Source: Chlamydomonas reinhardtii (taxonomy: Eukaryota; Chlorophyta; Chlorophyceae; Chlamydomonadales; Chlamydomonadaceae). From it: a stretch of 64,000 nucleotides of DNA. Of the stretch, positions 55,030-64,000 are shown one piece after another. The notes under the pieces were generated by a model, which saw only the letters and a list, made by a program, of their open reading frames with translations, was not told where the DNA came from and made no database searches. Each line of letters opens with the position of its first letter. Positions within the stretch are counted from its first letter, which is position 1. Position numbers and translations under genes: made by a program. The DNA lies in contig NC_057006.1 in NCBI RefSeq assembly GCF_000002595.2, forward strand, positions 8,167,325 through 8,231,324, written 5' to 3'.

Positions 55030-56374
55030 TTACCGCATCGACCTGCCGCGCCAGCCCCACTCCCGAGCCGCCCCACTGCCGCCGCGCGAGTGGTGGCCCG
55101 CGCCGGGGCCGCCCGGCGCAGCGCCCCCGCCCCTGCCTGGCCCCCCAGGCATGCCCATGCCCATACCACCCAGCCCTCCACCTGTGTAAGCCATGCCAGC
55201 CGGCAGCGGAGGCAGCATGCCACCCACATGGCCAATGCCCAGCCCCATGCCCATGGCCACACCCAGGCCGCCGCGTGCGCCGCCGCCAGCTGCTCCCGGG
55301 CCGCCCAGGGCTGCGGGCGAGGCCACCGCGAACCGAGACGGCCGCGGCCCTTGGCGGAGTGGCATGTCCAGCGCATGAAGCTCCTGCGGAGGGAACAAGG
55401 CGAGGCAAGAAGAACATAGGCAGTCACGTCGTGGCGTTCCAACATCAAGGCCTGCTTGCAGATTGAGTAACGAGCTATAGCACGCAAAGCATAATGCAAG
55501 TCCCGCAGCAGCGCGCCCAGCGAGCTGGCCCCCGCACCTCCAGGCCTGCCGCCTCGTCCGCCTCCTCCACTGTGAACGGCTCCGGGTCCGGCGGCAGTGC
55601 GCCCTGCCCGGCAACAACAGCAGTGGACACCGCAATCAAGGCTACAACAGAATGCAATAGAGGAGGAAGGCCCTGACCTTTGATGGCATGGACCATGCAG
55701 GCCCTGCGCTCAGCATGACCACTTGATTTGCGCCTGTGCCTCAATCGCCCAACCGCCCAACTGCCCAACCGCCCAACCCACCAGGTCGTACGCCCGGTAC
55801 GGCTTCACGCGGTCCTCCAGCCGCCAGCCGTACACGCCCTCGCCGTACACGAACACCCTGCAGGCCGCCGCACAGCACGACAGTATGTTAGGCAGCGGTG
55901 TGGCCTGAGAGCGAGTCTCGGCACCAAGGCCGCATGCTATGGTACGGTATCGCATGGTACGGTATGGCAATCGCTAGCAGCGCCAGCCCGCACGACCCCG
56001 CCCCCGCCCCGCCCCGTCCCGTCCCCCTATCCATAGCACACACCGCGGCCGCTGTTTGCTTGCGCATTCACATGCTCAGTTTCGAACCCTTGTCCAAGTA
56101 TTTTGCACACACACACACACACAAACACAAACACATACACACACACATGGCGGAATTGTTCCTTTTTTGTTCTTTGTTAAAACCACACACACACACAGAG
56201 ACGAGGCTGAATGCCAAACGCCCGGGTAGGGGGTTCCAGGCAACATATGCGGGTGAGTATACTCAAGGTGGCAACTGGGGCAACATCGACAAACGCGGAG
56301 CTCGGTAACCGGCGTCGGTATTTGTTGGTAACTGCGCGCGCGTGTATGGCGGAATTGTTCCGTTTGGTTTTTTT

Positions 56375-56442
<68 letters not shown>

Positions 56443-59239
56443 CTGCGTAGCCCGGCGTCCACACACAGCTGCGCCGCCCAGGCCGCCCTCCGGCCGGAGC
56501 GGCTCAGCAGCACCACCACGTCCTCCGCCGGCCCGCTGGGCCGGGGCACGCCGTAGCGCTGCCGGAAGTCGGCCGGCGGCAGCACCAGCGCCGCAGCCAG
56601 CTCGTCAGCTGGTGGGGGGAGGCGGCGGAGGTTGTGGCAGGGGGTCGTGGTTGTGATGCGCGGGCTTAAGGAGGGTAGCGGATGCTGCACAGTATCGCCT
56701 CGACTAAAAGGCCAGAAATCACCTCCGCGATGTCATGCACCACCAGCTTGGCATCCCTAGCCATCGACCCATCGAGCTCCAATCGGCGCCCCATACATCC
56801 ACAAAACACTTTTGACTGCACAGAAGCCTCTGCACACAGGCTTCTCACCCAGCTCCATCCCACCCAGCACCCATCTCCTGACCCAGCTTCTCGCCGCCCT
56901 TCCCTACACCCATCCCTTCCGGACACAAGTCCAGTGCTCTCAACACGTGCAGTGCCCAGCACCTGCCACTCCCCTGCCCCCCCCCTCCCCCACCCGCACC
57001 TGGGATGTTGATGGTGCCTCGGATCGCGCCGTACGACAGCCGCTCATCGGGGCGCCGTACGTCGATGACGGTGGCGGGCACGTGGAAGAGCGGGTCGGGC
57101 CCCAGCTGCAGCACCAGCCACAGCGCGTGCTTGCTGATGGACGGCAGGCGTGGCCCGCCTAGTGAGGTGGCGGCAAACGCCTCCGGCCCGCCAATCCAGG
57201 TCGCCACCCTGAGCATAGGAGGATGGGGACACACAAGTGGTCGGGCCATGAGCGCCACGGAGTTTGAGGCGGGCTTGAGCCATGGAGGGCGGCATGGCGA
57301 GAAGCAAGGCTTGGGCGCCCCAATAAACGACACCACTTCCTCGCCGATTGGGCACCACTGACGGCATCAGGCGCTGAATGCGCCTTTACTGGACGTCGAC
57401 ACTCCATGCAGTCACTTGTTCACTTCCCTCTTTCATGGCCGTCTACCGCCCCCGTCCCCGCCTTACCTGCTGTACCCGGCTGCTGCCGCCGCCGCCGTCA
57501 CAGCCGCCACGTGCCTGTCGTTGCGCCCCAGAACCACCAACAGCGCATGCCGGGGCGGGTACGGCAGCGACGCCATGTTGGCTGCAGCCGCCGCGGCCGC
57601 GGCTGCTACAGCCGCCGTCAGCGCGGCATTGCCATTTACCGCCGCCGCGGCAGTAGCAGCCGCCCCGTGTTGGTGCAAGGGGCCCCCGCTGCCGGTGCCG
57701 CCCCCTCCGTACTGGTTTAGCCCGTACCCAGTCCCCGGCCCCACCCCAGCAGCCCCCAGGGGCCCGACGGCGTCCGTGCCGCTCTCGCCGGCTGCAGACA
57801 GCCGCCGGTCGCCCGCCGCCGCTGCAGAGCCGCCGCCACTGTTGCCGCCCACGGCGCCTTCTAAGCCCATGCCCGCAGCGCCCTGACCGAGGGCACCGCC
57901 GCCGTAGCCGTTATGCGCAAGCGCTGTTCCGCCCGCCCCAAGTGTGAGCGAAAGCCGCTGCGCCTGTTGCTGCGGCAGGCGCGCCCGCAGGCCTGCCGCC
58001 GTTGTGCCGCCAGCGCCTAGCCCGCCTGCTATCCCACCGTCTCGCCCTAGGGAGGAGGCATACGAGGAGGCGTAGGAGGACCGTACGGACGATCCCGCCG
58101 CACCGGGGGACCCTGCCCCCGCTACGCCAGCGGCTGCCGCCGCCACGTTGGCGGCCCTGGTGAGCTCCGCGCGCCAGGGCTCGGGCCCCGCCAGCGCCCG
58201 CACCCAGGCCGCAGCTGCGTGCATGTCAGCGCAGGTGGAAAAAAGGGCACATGAGTCGTGCGACTCGTGGTCGCATTGTATTTGTGCAAAGTGGATGCAG
58301 GCTGCTGGCGGTTAGCGGCGTGCAAAGTGATTGTACCCAAGGGCCGTGGCACGGTGGTTGGCAGTCATAATCAGTACGCGGTGCCCAACACAAGCCAGTG
58401 CAGCGGTAGCGGGCCACAGGCCACATCCCCCACGTCCCCGCCCACCTGTCATGCAGGGCACAGCTGCCGCCAGCTCCGGCGGCACGATGCGCTGCAGCGC
58501 CAGCCCCGCCGCGCCACCTCCCGCAGCCCCGGCAGCTGCGGCAGCCCCCCCGCCACTGCCTGCGGATGCTGCAGTGTTGCCGCCTGGTCTCCCTCCCGCT
58601 GCAGCCGTGCTTGGGGAACCCGCTGCTGCGCCCTGTCGGCCGGGGCCGCCACCTCCCGCTTGTTGCCCGGGGCAGTTGGCTCTGCCGCCCGCTGATGCTG
58701 ACGTTGGGGTCCCGTCCGGCGCAAGCTCCAGAATGGCACACGGCAGGGCGCCGGTCTCGATCTGTGGTGTGTTAAGAGACGCATGCAATAGCAAGTGAGA
58801 ATGATGACAGCCGCTGGTGCCAGGGGACGAGCACAGCTGGAGGAGGCCTGTAGACCCCTGTATTTTGGTCCTCGACACTGTCATATCCTGCTTCCCAGTG
58901 ATCCTGTCGAAGAGTCATGCCTGTGCTAGCACGGTCCAGGCTTATTGTGTGCGGCTGTGGGGCCCCGTGTATGGCGGGCCGGGCCAGGTGGTCGGGCTCC
59001 CAAAAGCGCGGGAGTCCCTCGCCCAGAGGCCAACCCACCAGCATACGGATGGCCGTCGCCGAAAGGTGCTGCAGGAACCGCGGCTGAAGAGCATTTGGAT
59101 CGTGTACCACAGTGTCCTCCTCCTCATTCCGGCGCGCCTTTCGGCGCCCGGCGAGCGCGCGGCCGGCCCGCACCGCCCATGCTGATACCAGCACGACCAG
59201 GCCCCAAGCGACCGGCCCGCCCACATTTACCACCGGCAT
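55030..59239 (-). CDS. Membrane-anchored double rhodanese-like protein, catalytic Cys absent
   Basis: Minus-strand exons: exon 1 from 59239 (donor unresolved, between about 58930 and 58820), then 58761-58446, 58214-57467, 57208-57000, 56608-56443, 55857-55782, 55603-55538, 55383-55030; about 740-780 residues. The N-terminus PVAWGLVVLVSAWAVRAG is one transmembrane anchor followed by basic residues. A first rhodanese-like lobe ends LLVVLGRNDRHVAAVTAAAA then GYSRVATWIGGPEAF. The second has the classic VIDVRRPDERLSYGAIRG, then VVVLLSRSGRRAAWAAQLC and VFVYGEGVYGW. In active rhodaneses the loop is C-x4-R; here lobe 1 has Leu and lobe 2 has Ser at the Cys position. It is thus probably a non-catalytic binding or scaffold protein. 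The C-terminal exon is Gly/Met/Pro-rich. Low-complexity Ala/Gly inserts lie inside lobe 1. Confidence 0.75.
56377..56434. repeat. (AC)n microsatellite in rhodanese-gene intron
   Basis: About 29 uninterrupted AC units next to the donor of the intron 56442-55858. The 5' neighbour GGCGGAATTGTTCC also occurs ~200 bp away (near 56150) beside a second CA run, so the intron carries an imperfect local duplication. Confidence 0.93.
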
Positions 59240-59621
59240 TGTGCACTGGTTGTTTCCAGCGGGCCACCAGGCCTACGCTACCCTTTAATTCTCAAGTGCA
59301 TCTCCGCTCAAGCAAAGCGAGGCGATTCAGCAATCGCGCGGTATGCACTGGAGTATGTGATACGTAATTATCTTTGAGTGTAACTGCATTTGCGATGGAG
59401 CCCGCGGGGGTGCATCTTGGGCCCCTGCGCCCTGCGCTGCGGGCCTTTCAATCCCTGTAACTATACACCATTGCCTGCATACATTTCTTGCGTGCATGTG
59501 GAAGAGCCAGACGTGCAATTGCTGTTTTCAAGGACAGTCCTAGATTTTCAACAGCTGACCTGGGTTACGCCAGTGGCCGCTACCCGCCACGGGATACATG
59601 CAACTTATACATCATTGACAA
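59240..59621. promoter_or_regulatory. Shared divergent upstream region (rhodanese-like / phosphatase)
   Basis: Only 382 bp separate the two divergent start codons. Both promoters and 5' UTRs must be here. No motif recognised. Confidence 0.55.
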
Positions 59622-62340
59622 ATGGAGGCGCCGCGGCCCAAGTTTGTGTTGGTTCTCCGGCACGCGCAGCGCCAGGACGAAATTAGTGATGCTTGGACGC
59701 AAGCGGAGTCCCAGCGCCCGGGCGGGCGCCCGTGGGACCCGCCGCTGAGCGAGACAGGACTTGCTCAAGCGGCCAAGGCTGGTTTGCAGGTGGCTGCGTG
59801 GGAGCGGCGAAGCGGAGTGCGCATTTCGGCAGTTGTGGTTTCCCCGTTCCTCAGGTGAGCGCGCATGGCCCTCCAACAGCATCCGCTACCAAAACCATGC
59901 CCAATCTGTCTTCACTGTCGTTGCACTGGCCTCACCACTGCTGGCCTGCCTTGTACGCCGCACCACCCCAGATGCCTGCAGACGGCCGCGGCGATTTGCC
60001 AGGCGCTGGGGCTTCCCAGCATGCATGTGAGCTGGGCGGTGTCCGAGACGCTCTGCCGCGTGCCGGGCACTCCCACGGGGCCGCTGGTGCACTGGATGTG
60101 GCCGCGGATACCAGCAGGCGAGCAGCAGCAGATGCAGCAGCAGGGGCAGCAGGACCCGGCGGCTGGGGGAGAAGCCACCAGCGGCGGTGACGACGGCAGC
60201 AGCAGCGGAGCTGGGGGTGGCGGTAGCAGCCCCGGCAGCCTGACCGCGCGGGAGTACCTGACAGGCCTGGGGGCCACGGTCCTCCCGCAAGAGGGCGGCG
60301 CGATGGAGGGCACTGCGCCTGCGGCTCATGCCGCCGGGGCTGGGGCGCCGCCGCATGCTACCCCCGGCTTGCAAACACAGGCGGAATTTAAGGCAGAGGC
60401 GCCTGCCATGCTCCCGGGATCGCGCCCATGCAGTTGCGTGCTACAGGTGAGCTCGCAAGCAAAGTTACTTAAACTCGTTTTGGTTTCTGTATTCCAAAAC
60501 GAGTTCACCATTCCTTGGCTGCCGCTGCAGCGTGTAAGTCTGTGTGAAGTATCGTTGCTGAAGGCGTGCGCGCACCTGGCCTCGCACGCAGGGCTTCAAC
60601 GTGGCAGTCCTACCGCCGCCGGTCGACCCGCGGCTGCCCTACGTTGCCGTCGCCGCTGCGCCAGCTGCTGCGCCAGCCGCTGCGCCCAACACCAACAGTG
60701 TCACCGGTGGTGCCAGACACGCAGGTGCTGGTGCCGGCGCTGCAGTGCAGGAGCAGGAGCCGAAGCAGCAAGAGCAGGAGGCGGGTGCGGGTGAGGGTGC
60801 GGACCAGGAGGCGGCTGTGAGCGACGACGCCAACAGCGTGTTCAGTCCGCTGGAGAGCGAGGACGTGCAGGAGGGGCCCGCGGTCCTGTCCAGCGCCGAC
60901 GCAGGCGCAGCAGCGGCAGCGGCAGCTGCTGCAGCGGATGGCTTGCCGCTGGCTGCGGCGAAAGCTGCAACGGAGGCTGCAGCGGCTGCTGAGGGCGCGG
61001 GCGCGGGTGTCGCTATGTGCACAGAAGCCTCTCAGGTTCAGGTTCAGGGGCAGGGGCGGGCGGAGCCGGGGCCAGGGCCAGAGCTGTTGCGCATGCCGGA
61101 CTGGGTGCCGTGCACGCCGGAGAGCCTGGAGGCGGCACACGCCCGCTACCGGGCCGCCTACCGCTGCCTCATGGTGGCGGCGGCGGCGGCGGCTGAGGAG
61201 GCGGCGGCCCCCACGACGGCGGCGGGCCCCTCAACGGCAGCGGAATGTGGCGCCGCTGCTACTGCTGCAGCCACAGCGGCTGGCAGCAGCGGAGGCGGCA
61301 GCGGGTCTCTGCAGGAGCAGCGGCGGGACTGGGAGCAGGCCTGGCGGGCGCTGTGGCGGCCGGCGGAGCGGCTGCCTGTGTCGCGCACCCGGACGCCCCG
61401 CAAGACGTCCGCTTGCGGGGTGGCATCCGTTGGAGCGGGGCCCGTAGTCGAGGGGAAGGCAGCAGAAGCAGCAGAAGCAGTAGCAATACCAGGAGGGGCA
61501 GCAGCGGCAGGGGCTGGTGGCGAGGCTGCTGCGGCGGCGGCGGAGGCAGTGGGCTGCAGGCAGGCGGCCGGGGCGGCCATGGATGTCGGCGCGGCGGCTG
61601 CGGGGCACGCGGAGGGCCAGCAGCCCCACACCGACCGTGAGGACGAAGACGAAGACGACGATGAGGATGAGGATGAGGATGAGGACGCCAACTTCCAGCA
61701 CCGTCTGCTGCGGCAGCCCATCAGCCAGGTTGGCTTGGATGAGGAATGCCCCCGCACGGCCCGAAGCCGCGCGCCGTCGGGCGGCGGCAGCACCGGGCTG
61801 GCGGCTGCTGCGGCGGCGGCGGCGGCAGCTGCTGCAGCGGAGGCTGGGAATGGACCGCGGGCGGAGCCGGGTGCGGATGAGGCGGGGGGCGCGGCGGGAA
61901 GCAGCGGGAGGAGCAGCATGGCGGGCGGTGGTGGAGGCTGTGGCGGCAGCAGCAGCGGGCAGCTGCAGGGGCTTGCCGGTGGAGATGGCGGGGCGGAGGC
62001 GCCGGCGGAGGCAGTACTGGTGGTGACGCACGGGGAGGCGGTGGCGTGTGCGGCGTCCACGGTTGCGCCCTGGGCCCTGGTGTACGAGGTACGGCACACT
62101 GGCTTCGTGGTGCTGTGCACGGGTGCGCATGAGGAGGCGGATGGGGACATCCGGGGGCCGGATGCGGGCGTCAGCGGGGGTCGCTCCGCAACAGGCACGC
62201 CGCGTGCCGGCGGTGGTGGTGGTGCCGGCGGCGGCGCCGGGCCGGTAGGTGCTGAGGCGGTGGAGGCGGCGTGGGAGCTGGTGCCTGACCCACATGGCGA
62301 GCGCGGCGTGCTGTGGATGTCGGCGTTGGATGACTACTGA
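59622..62340 (+). CDS. Histidine-phosphatase (phosphoglycerate-mutase-like) family protein
   Basis: Three exons, 59622-59854, 59972-60446 and 60592-62340, encode 818 residues. The N-terminus starts at once with the catalytic strand KFVLVLRHAQRQD (His14), followed by PLSETGLAQAAKAG and VVVSPFLRCLQTAAAICQAL, the hallmark order of the family. The second catalytic His is in VLVVTHGEAVACAAS at about residue 716, followed by GFVVLCTGAH. The R-H-G motif reads R-H-A. Between the two halves lie ~600 residues, mostly Ala/Gly/Gln/Glu low complexity with an acidic (ED)n run; typical domains total 200-250 residues. Substrate (phospho-sugar, phosphoprotein or other) cannot be told. No transit peptide, so cytosol or nucleus is likely. 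Start: first ATG, seven residues before the first strand. Confidence 0.85.
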
Positions 62341-62946
62341 GCGGCGGTTGGCCGGATGGGACTGGACGTCCACGACCGGCTGGTAGCGAGGGGTAAACGT
62401 TATGGAACCCGCAACTGAATGGTGGGGCGGTGGAGGTGTGGCCGCTCCGTTGTAAGGAGTTGGGCTGTTGGGCTGTATGGTTCGATGCTGTGTGCTCAGC
62501 AGGATGGTCGCGCAGTGGTGTTGCAGCTCGGGCGCACTCTTGTGCGTTTGTGCTGTGAAACAAGGACATACCGTATTCTACATGCATTACACCAATACAC
62601 ACCTTGGACCGAGGGTCTGAGGGTGTATGGTGTTGGTGTGACACTACGTGGATACCGTTCCATGTCTAAATGTAAACCGCGCAACCTGCCTCGCAATCTG
62701 CCGCACCCACATCCTGCCACCAGTCTTCTATGCACGTTGCGAAAGTTTCATCCACCTGCAGCGCTGTTTGACGCGTGTAAAACTCGAGGTGTGCACACTC
62801 TGCACACACATCCGTCCTGCTCACCGCCAGTTCCATTCACACCTCTGCACAACTATCACCTTTATTCCCATCCACGGGCACGCCCACAGCTTCTCCACAC
62901 TGTCACCGCTAAGGAAACGCCAGTCCCAGTATCCTCAAACCTCCTC
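62341..62946. other. Convergent intergenic region
   Basis: It contains the 3' UTRs of the phosphatase gene (+) and of the partial gene on the minus strand. TGTAA words on the plus strand at about 62451 and 62669 are candidate polyadenylation signals. Confidence 0.5.
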
Positions 62947-64000
62947 TTAGGCCGCCAGTCGAACGTCATCTACACACACCAGCGCGTCGTAGCCGCTGTT
63001 GTCGTTGCGCAGGTCGATCTTCACCACTGACCCAGATGACAGGTAGCTCCCATCCGAGGCGGGGCAGCCCTGGAATGCGCCGCCGCCCGCGCTGCCGCCC
63101 CCAAACACGGAGTCCAGGGGCACCCAGAACTTGACCCAGCCGGAGGCGGTCACGTCGGCGGAGGGCAGCAGCGAGGAGAAGTGGATGGAGCTGGCGCAGG
63201 CAGTCGAAGGGCCGGCCAGCGCGATGGTAATGTCAGGCATGGCGGCATCCGAAGAGCCGCGGTACACGAACAGCTCCAGCGCCCTGTGGGAGAGGGCAGA
63301 GGATGGAAGGGTCACGAGATGGAGTGGGTGGTAGGGGTGGCAAGGTTGAACAATGGGGCCCTGGGTACCCTCGGAACTCCGAAATTTCGACTGACTCAAG
63401 CAGCGTCTAGGTAAGATCTTGCAGCCTCAGGCACAAAACGGTGCTATGCATCCGTTTTCCAGCTCGTGTGCAGCACCCATGCACCCCCTACACGCTACGG
63501 TCTACCGCCCGTCCGTAGCCGCTCCTCGGTTCCCACGCCACGCGCCCTCACCCACCTGCGGCCAGTGAAGTCCCCGGCGCTCTTGTCGAAGAAGGACGTG
63601 GCGGCGCCGTACGGCAGAATACTGCACTTGGCCACGCCGCCCGTGTGGCCTAGGGGGGCGAGAGATGTGGAGGGGGGGCAGGAGCAAAGCAGGTTGAGGG
63701 TTTCAGGGTGGTGACAACGAGCGCACACAGAGCCGTGAGCAAATCCTAGGCCCCGTGAGCAAATCCTTGGCCCCGTAAAGTCCCTGCGCCCCGGTGGCGC
63801 TACTAGGGTCATGAGCAGGCGTAACAATGGAGCCCGACCCACATGGGCTGATGGGCCAAGTAACCCACATTGGTGTGCGATGGGACAGTGTCAAGGCAGG
63901 TTGGTGAGGCCCCCACCTTGACCCCCGCCCATCCCCTGCACCGCTAGCGCCCCTGCGCCCCCCGCACACGGCGTCACGGCCGCAGTGGCTGCTCACCCGC
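62947..64000 (-). CDS. 3' part of an unrecognised protein (runs off the right edge)
   Basis: Two complete minus-strand exons are clear, 63649-63556 and the last exon 63283-62947, joined in phase with stop TAA. A GTGAGC donor at 63996-63991 marks the end of a further exon that lies beyond the window. The ~142 visible residues include GHTGGVAKCSILPYGAATSF, FDKSAGDFTGRRALELFVYR, GWVKFWVPLDSVFGGG and KIDLRNDNSGYDALVCVDDV. This pattern of beta strands with a few Cys looks like a carbohydrate-binding or discoidin-like beta-sandwich of an extracellular algal protein. That is an impression, not a family assignment. Confidence 0.6.
63733..63772. repeat. 20-bp direct repeat in intron
   Basis: Two adjacent copies of a unit with the core CCGTGAGCAAATCCT in the intron 63650-63996 of the right-edge gene. 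Each copy contains a GTGAGC word on the plus strand only. Confidence 0.85.

Noticed and set aside
58772-58930. Extending rhodanese-gene exon 1 up to 58772
   Set aside because: The frame stays open, but the end looks like branch-site and acceptor sequence and no consensus donor in the right phase was found. The boundary is left unresolved.

Overview
The window looks like nuclear DNA of the green alga Chlamydomonas reinhardtii. It is GC-rich. Its genes have many short exons with GTGAGT/GTGCGT donors and pyrimidine-CAG acceptors, long Ala/Gly/Gln/Ser-rich runs inside coding exons, and chloroplast transit peptides. The strongest marker is the gene at 49675-53286: its ten spliced exons give a 497-residue protein that matches, as far as I can recall it, the plastid [FeFe]-hydrogenase HYDA1 of C. 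reinhardtii (chromosome 3). No transposon, rRNA, tRNA or CRISPR array was seen. Exon borders below were read by hand from splice signals and phase; every junction listed keeps the reading frame unless marked unresolved.

Layout, left to right. 0.2-4.8 kb (+): 12-exon chloroplast-targeted SAM methyltransferase. 5.5-11.1 kb (+): leucine-rich-repeat protein with an F-box-like segment. 12.5-16.1 kb (-): chloroplast PEP mutase/isocitrate lyase superfamily enzyme with a 10-nt microexon. 18.4-25.1 kb (-): CDKL-type protein kinase with a 1480-residue tail in one exon and a start codon on a 6-nt coding exon. 26.3-28.6 kb (-): tubulin-folding cofactor C. 29.1-32.5 kb (+): FAF2/UBXD8-like UBA-UAS-UBX protein. 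33.6-37.4 kb (-): two tandem penta-EF-hand paralogues. 37.9-41.5 kb (+): unrecognised type II membrane coiled-coil protein with a His/Asp/Gly-rich tail. 42.4-43.7 kb (+): eIF4E. 44.7-48.5 kb (+): BIN4/MIDGET-like protein of the plant topoisomerase VI complex. 49.7-53.3 kb (-): HYDA1. 55.0-59.2 kb (-): membrane-anchored protein with two rhodanese-like folds lacking the catalytic Cys. 59.6-62.3 kb (+): histidine-phosphatase-fold protein. 62.9 kb to the end (-): 3' part of an unrecognised gene.

Genes are tightly packed. Three divergent pairs (TBCC/FAF2-like, PEF-B/coiled-coil, rhodanese/phosphatase) share upstream regions of about 380-590 bp. There is no operon logic; the neighbours serve unrelated processes (proteostasis, cytoskeleton, Ca2+ signalling, translation, endoreduplication-type DNA topology, fermentation). 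Non-coding parts hold many micro- and minisatellites. The most unusual observations are the 10-nt microexon, the two-codon start exon of the kinase, several enzyme folds with altered catalytic residues (PEPM-like Cys to Met, both rhodanese sites, eIF4E cap-stacking Trp to Tyr), and the His-rich type II membrane protein.
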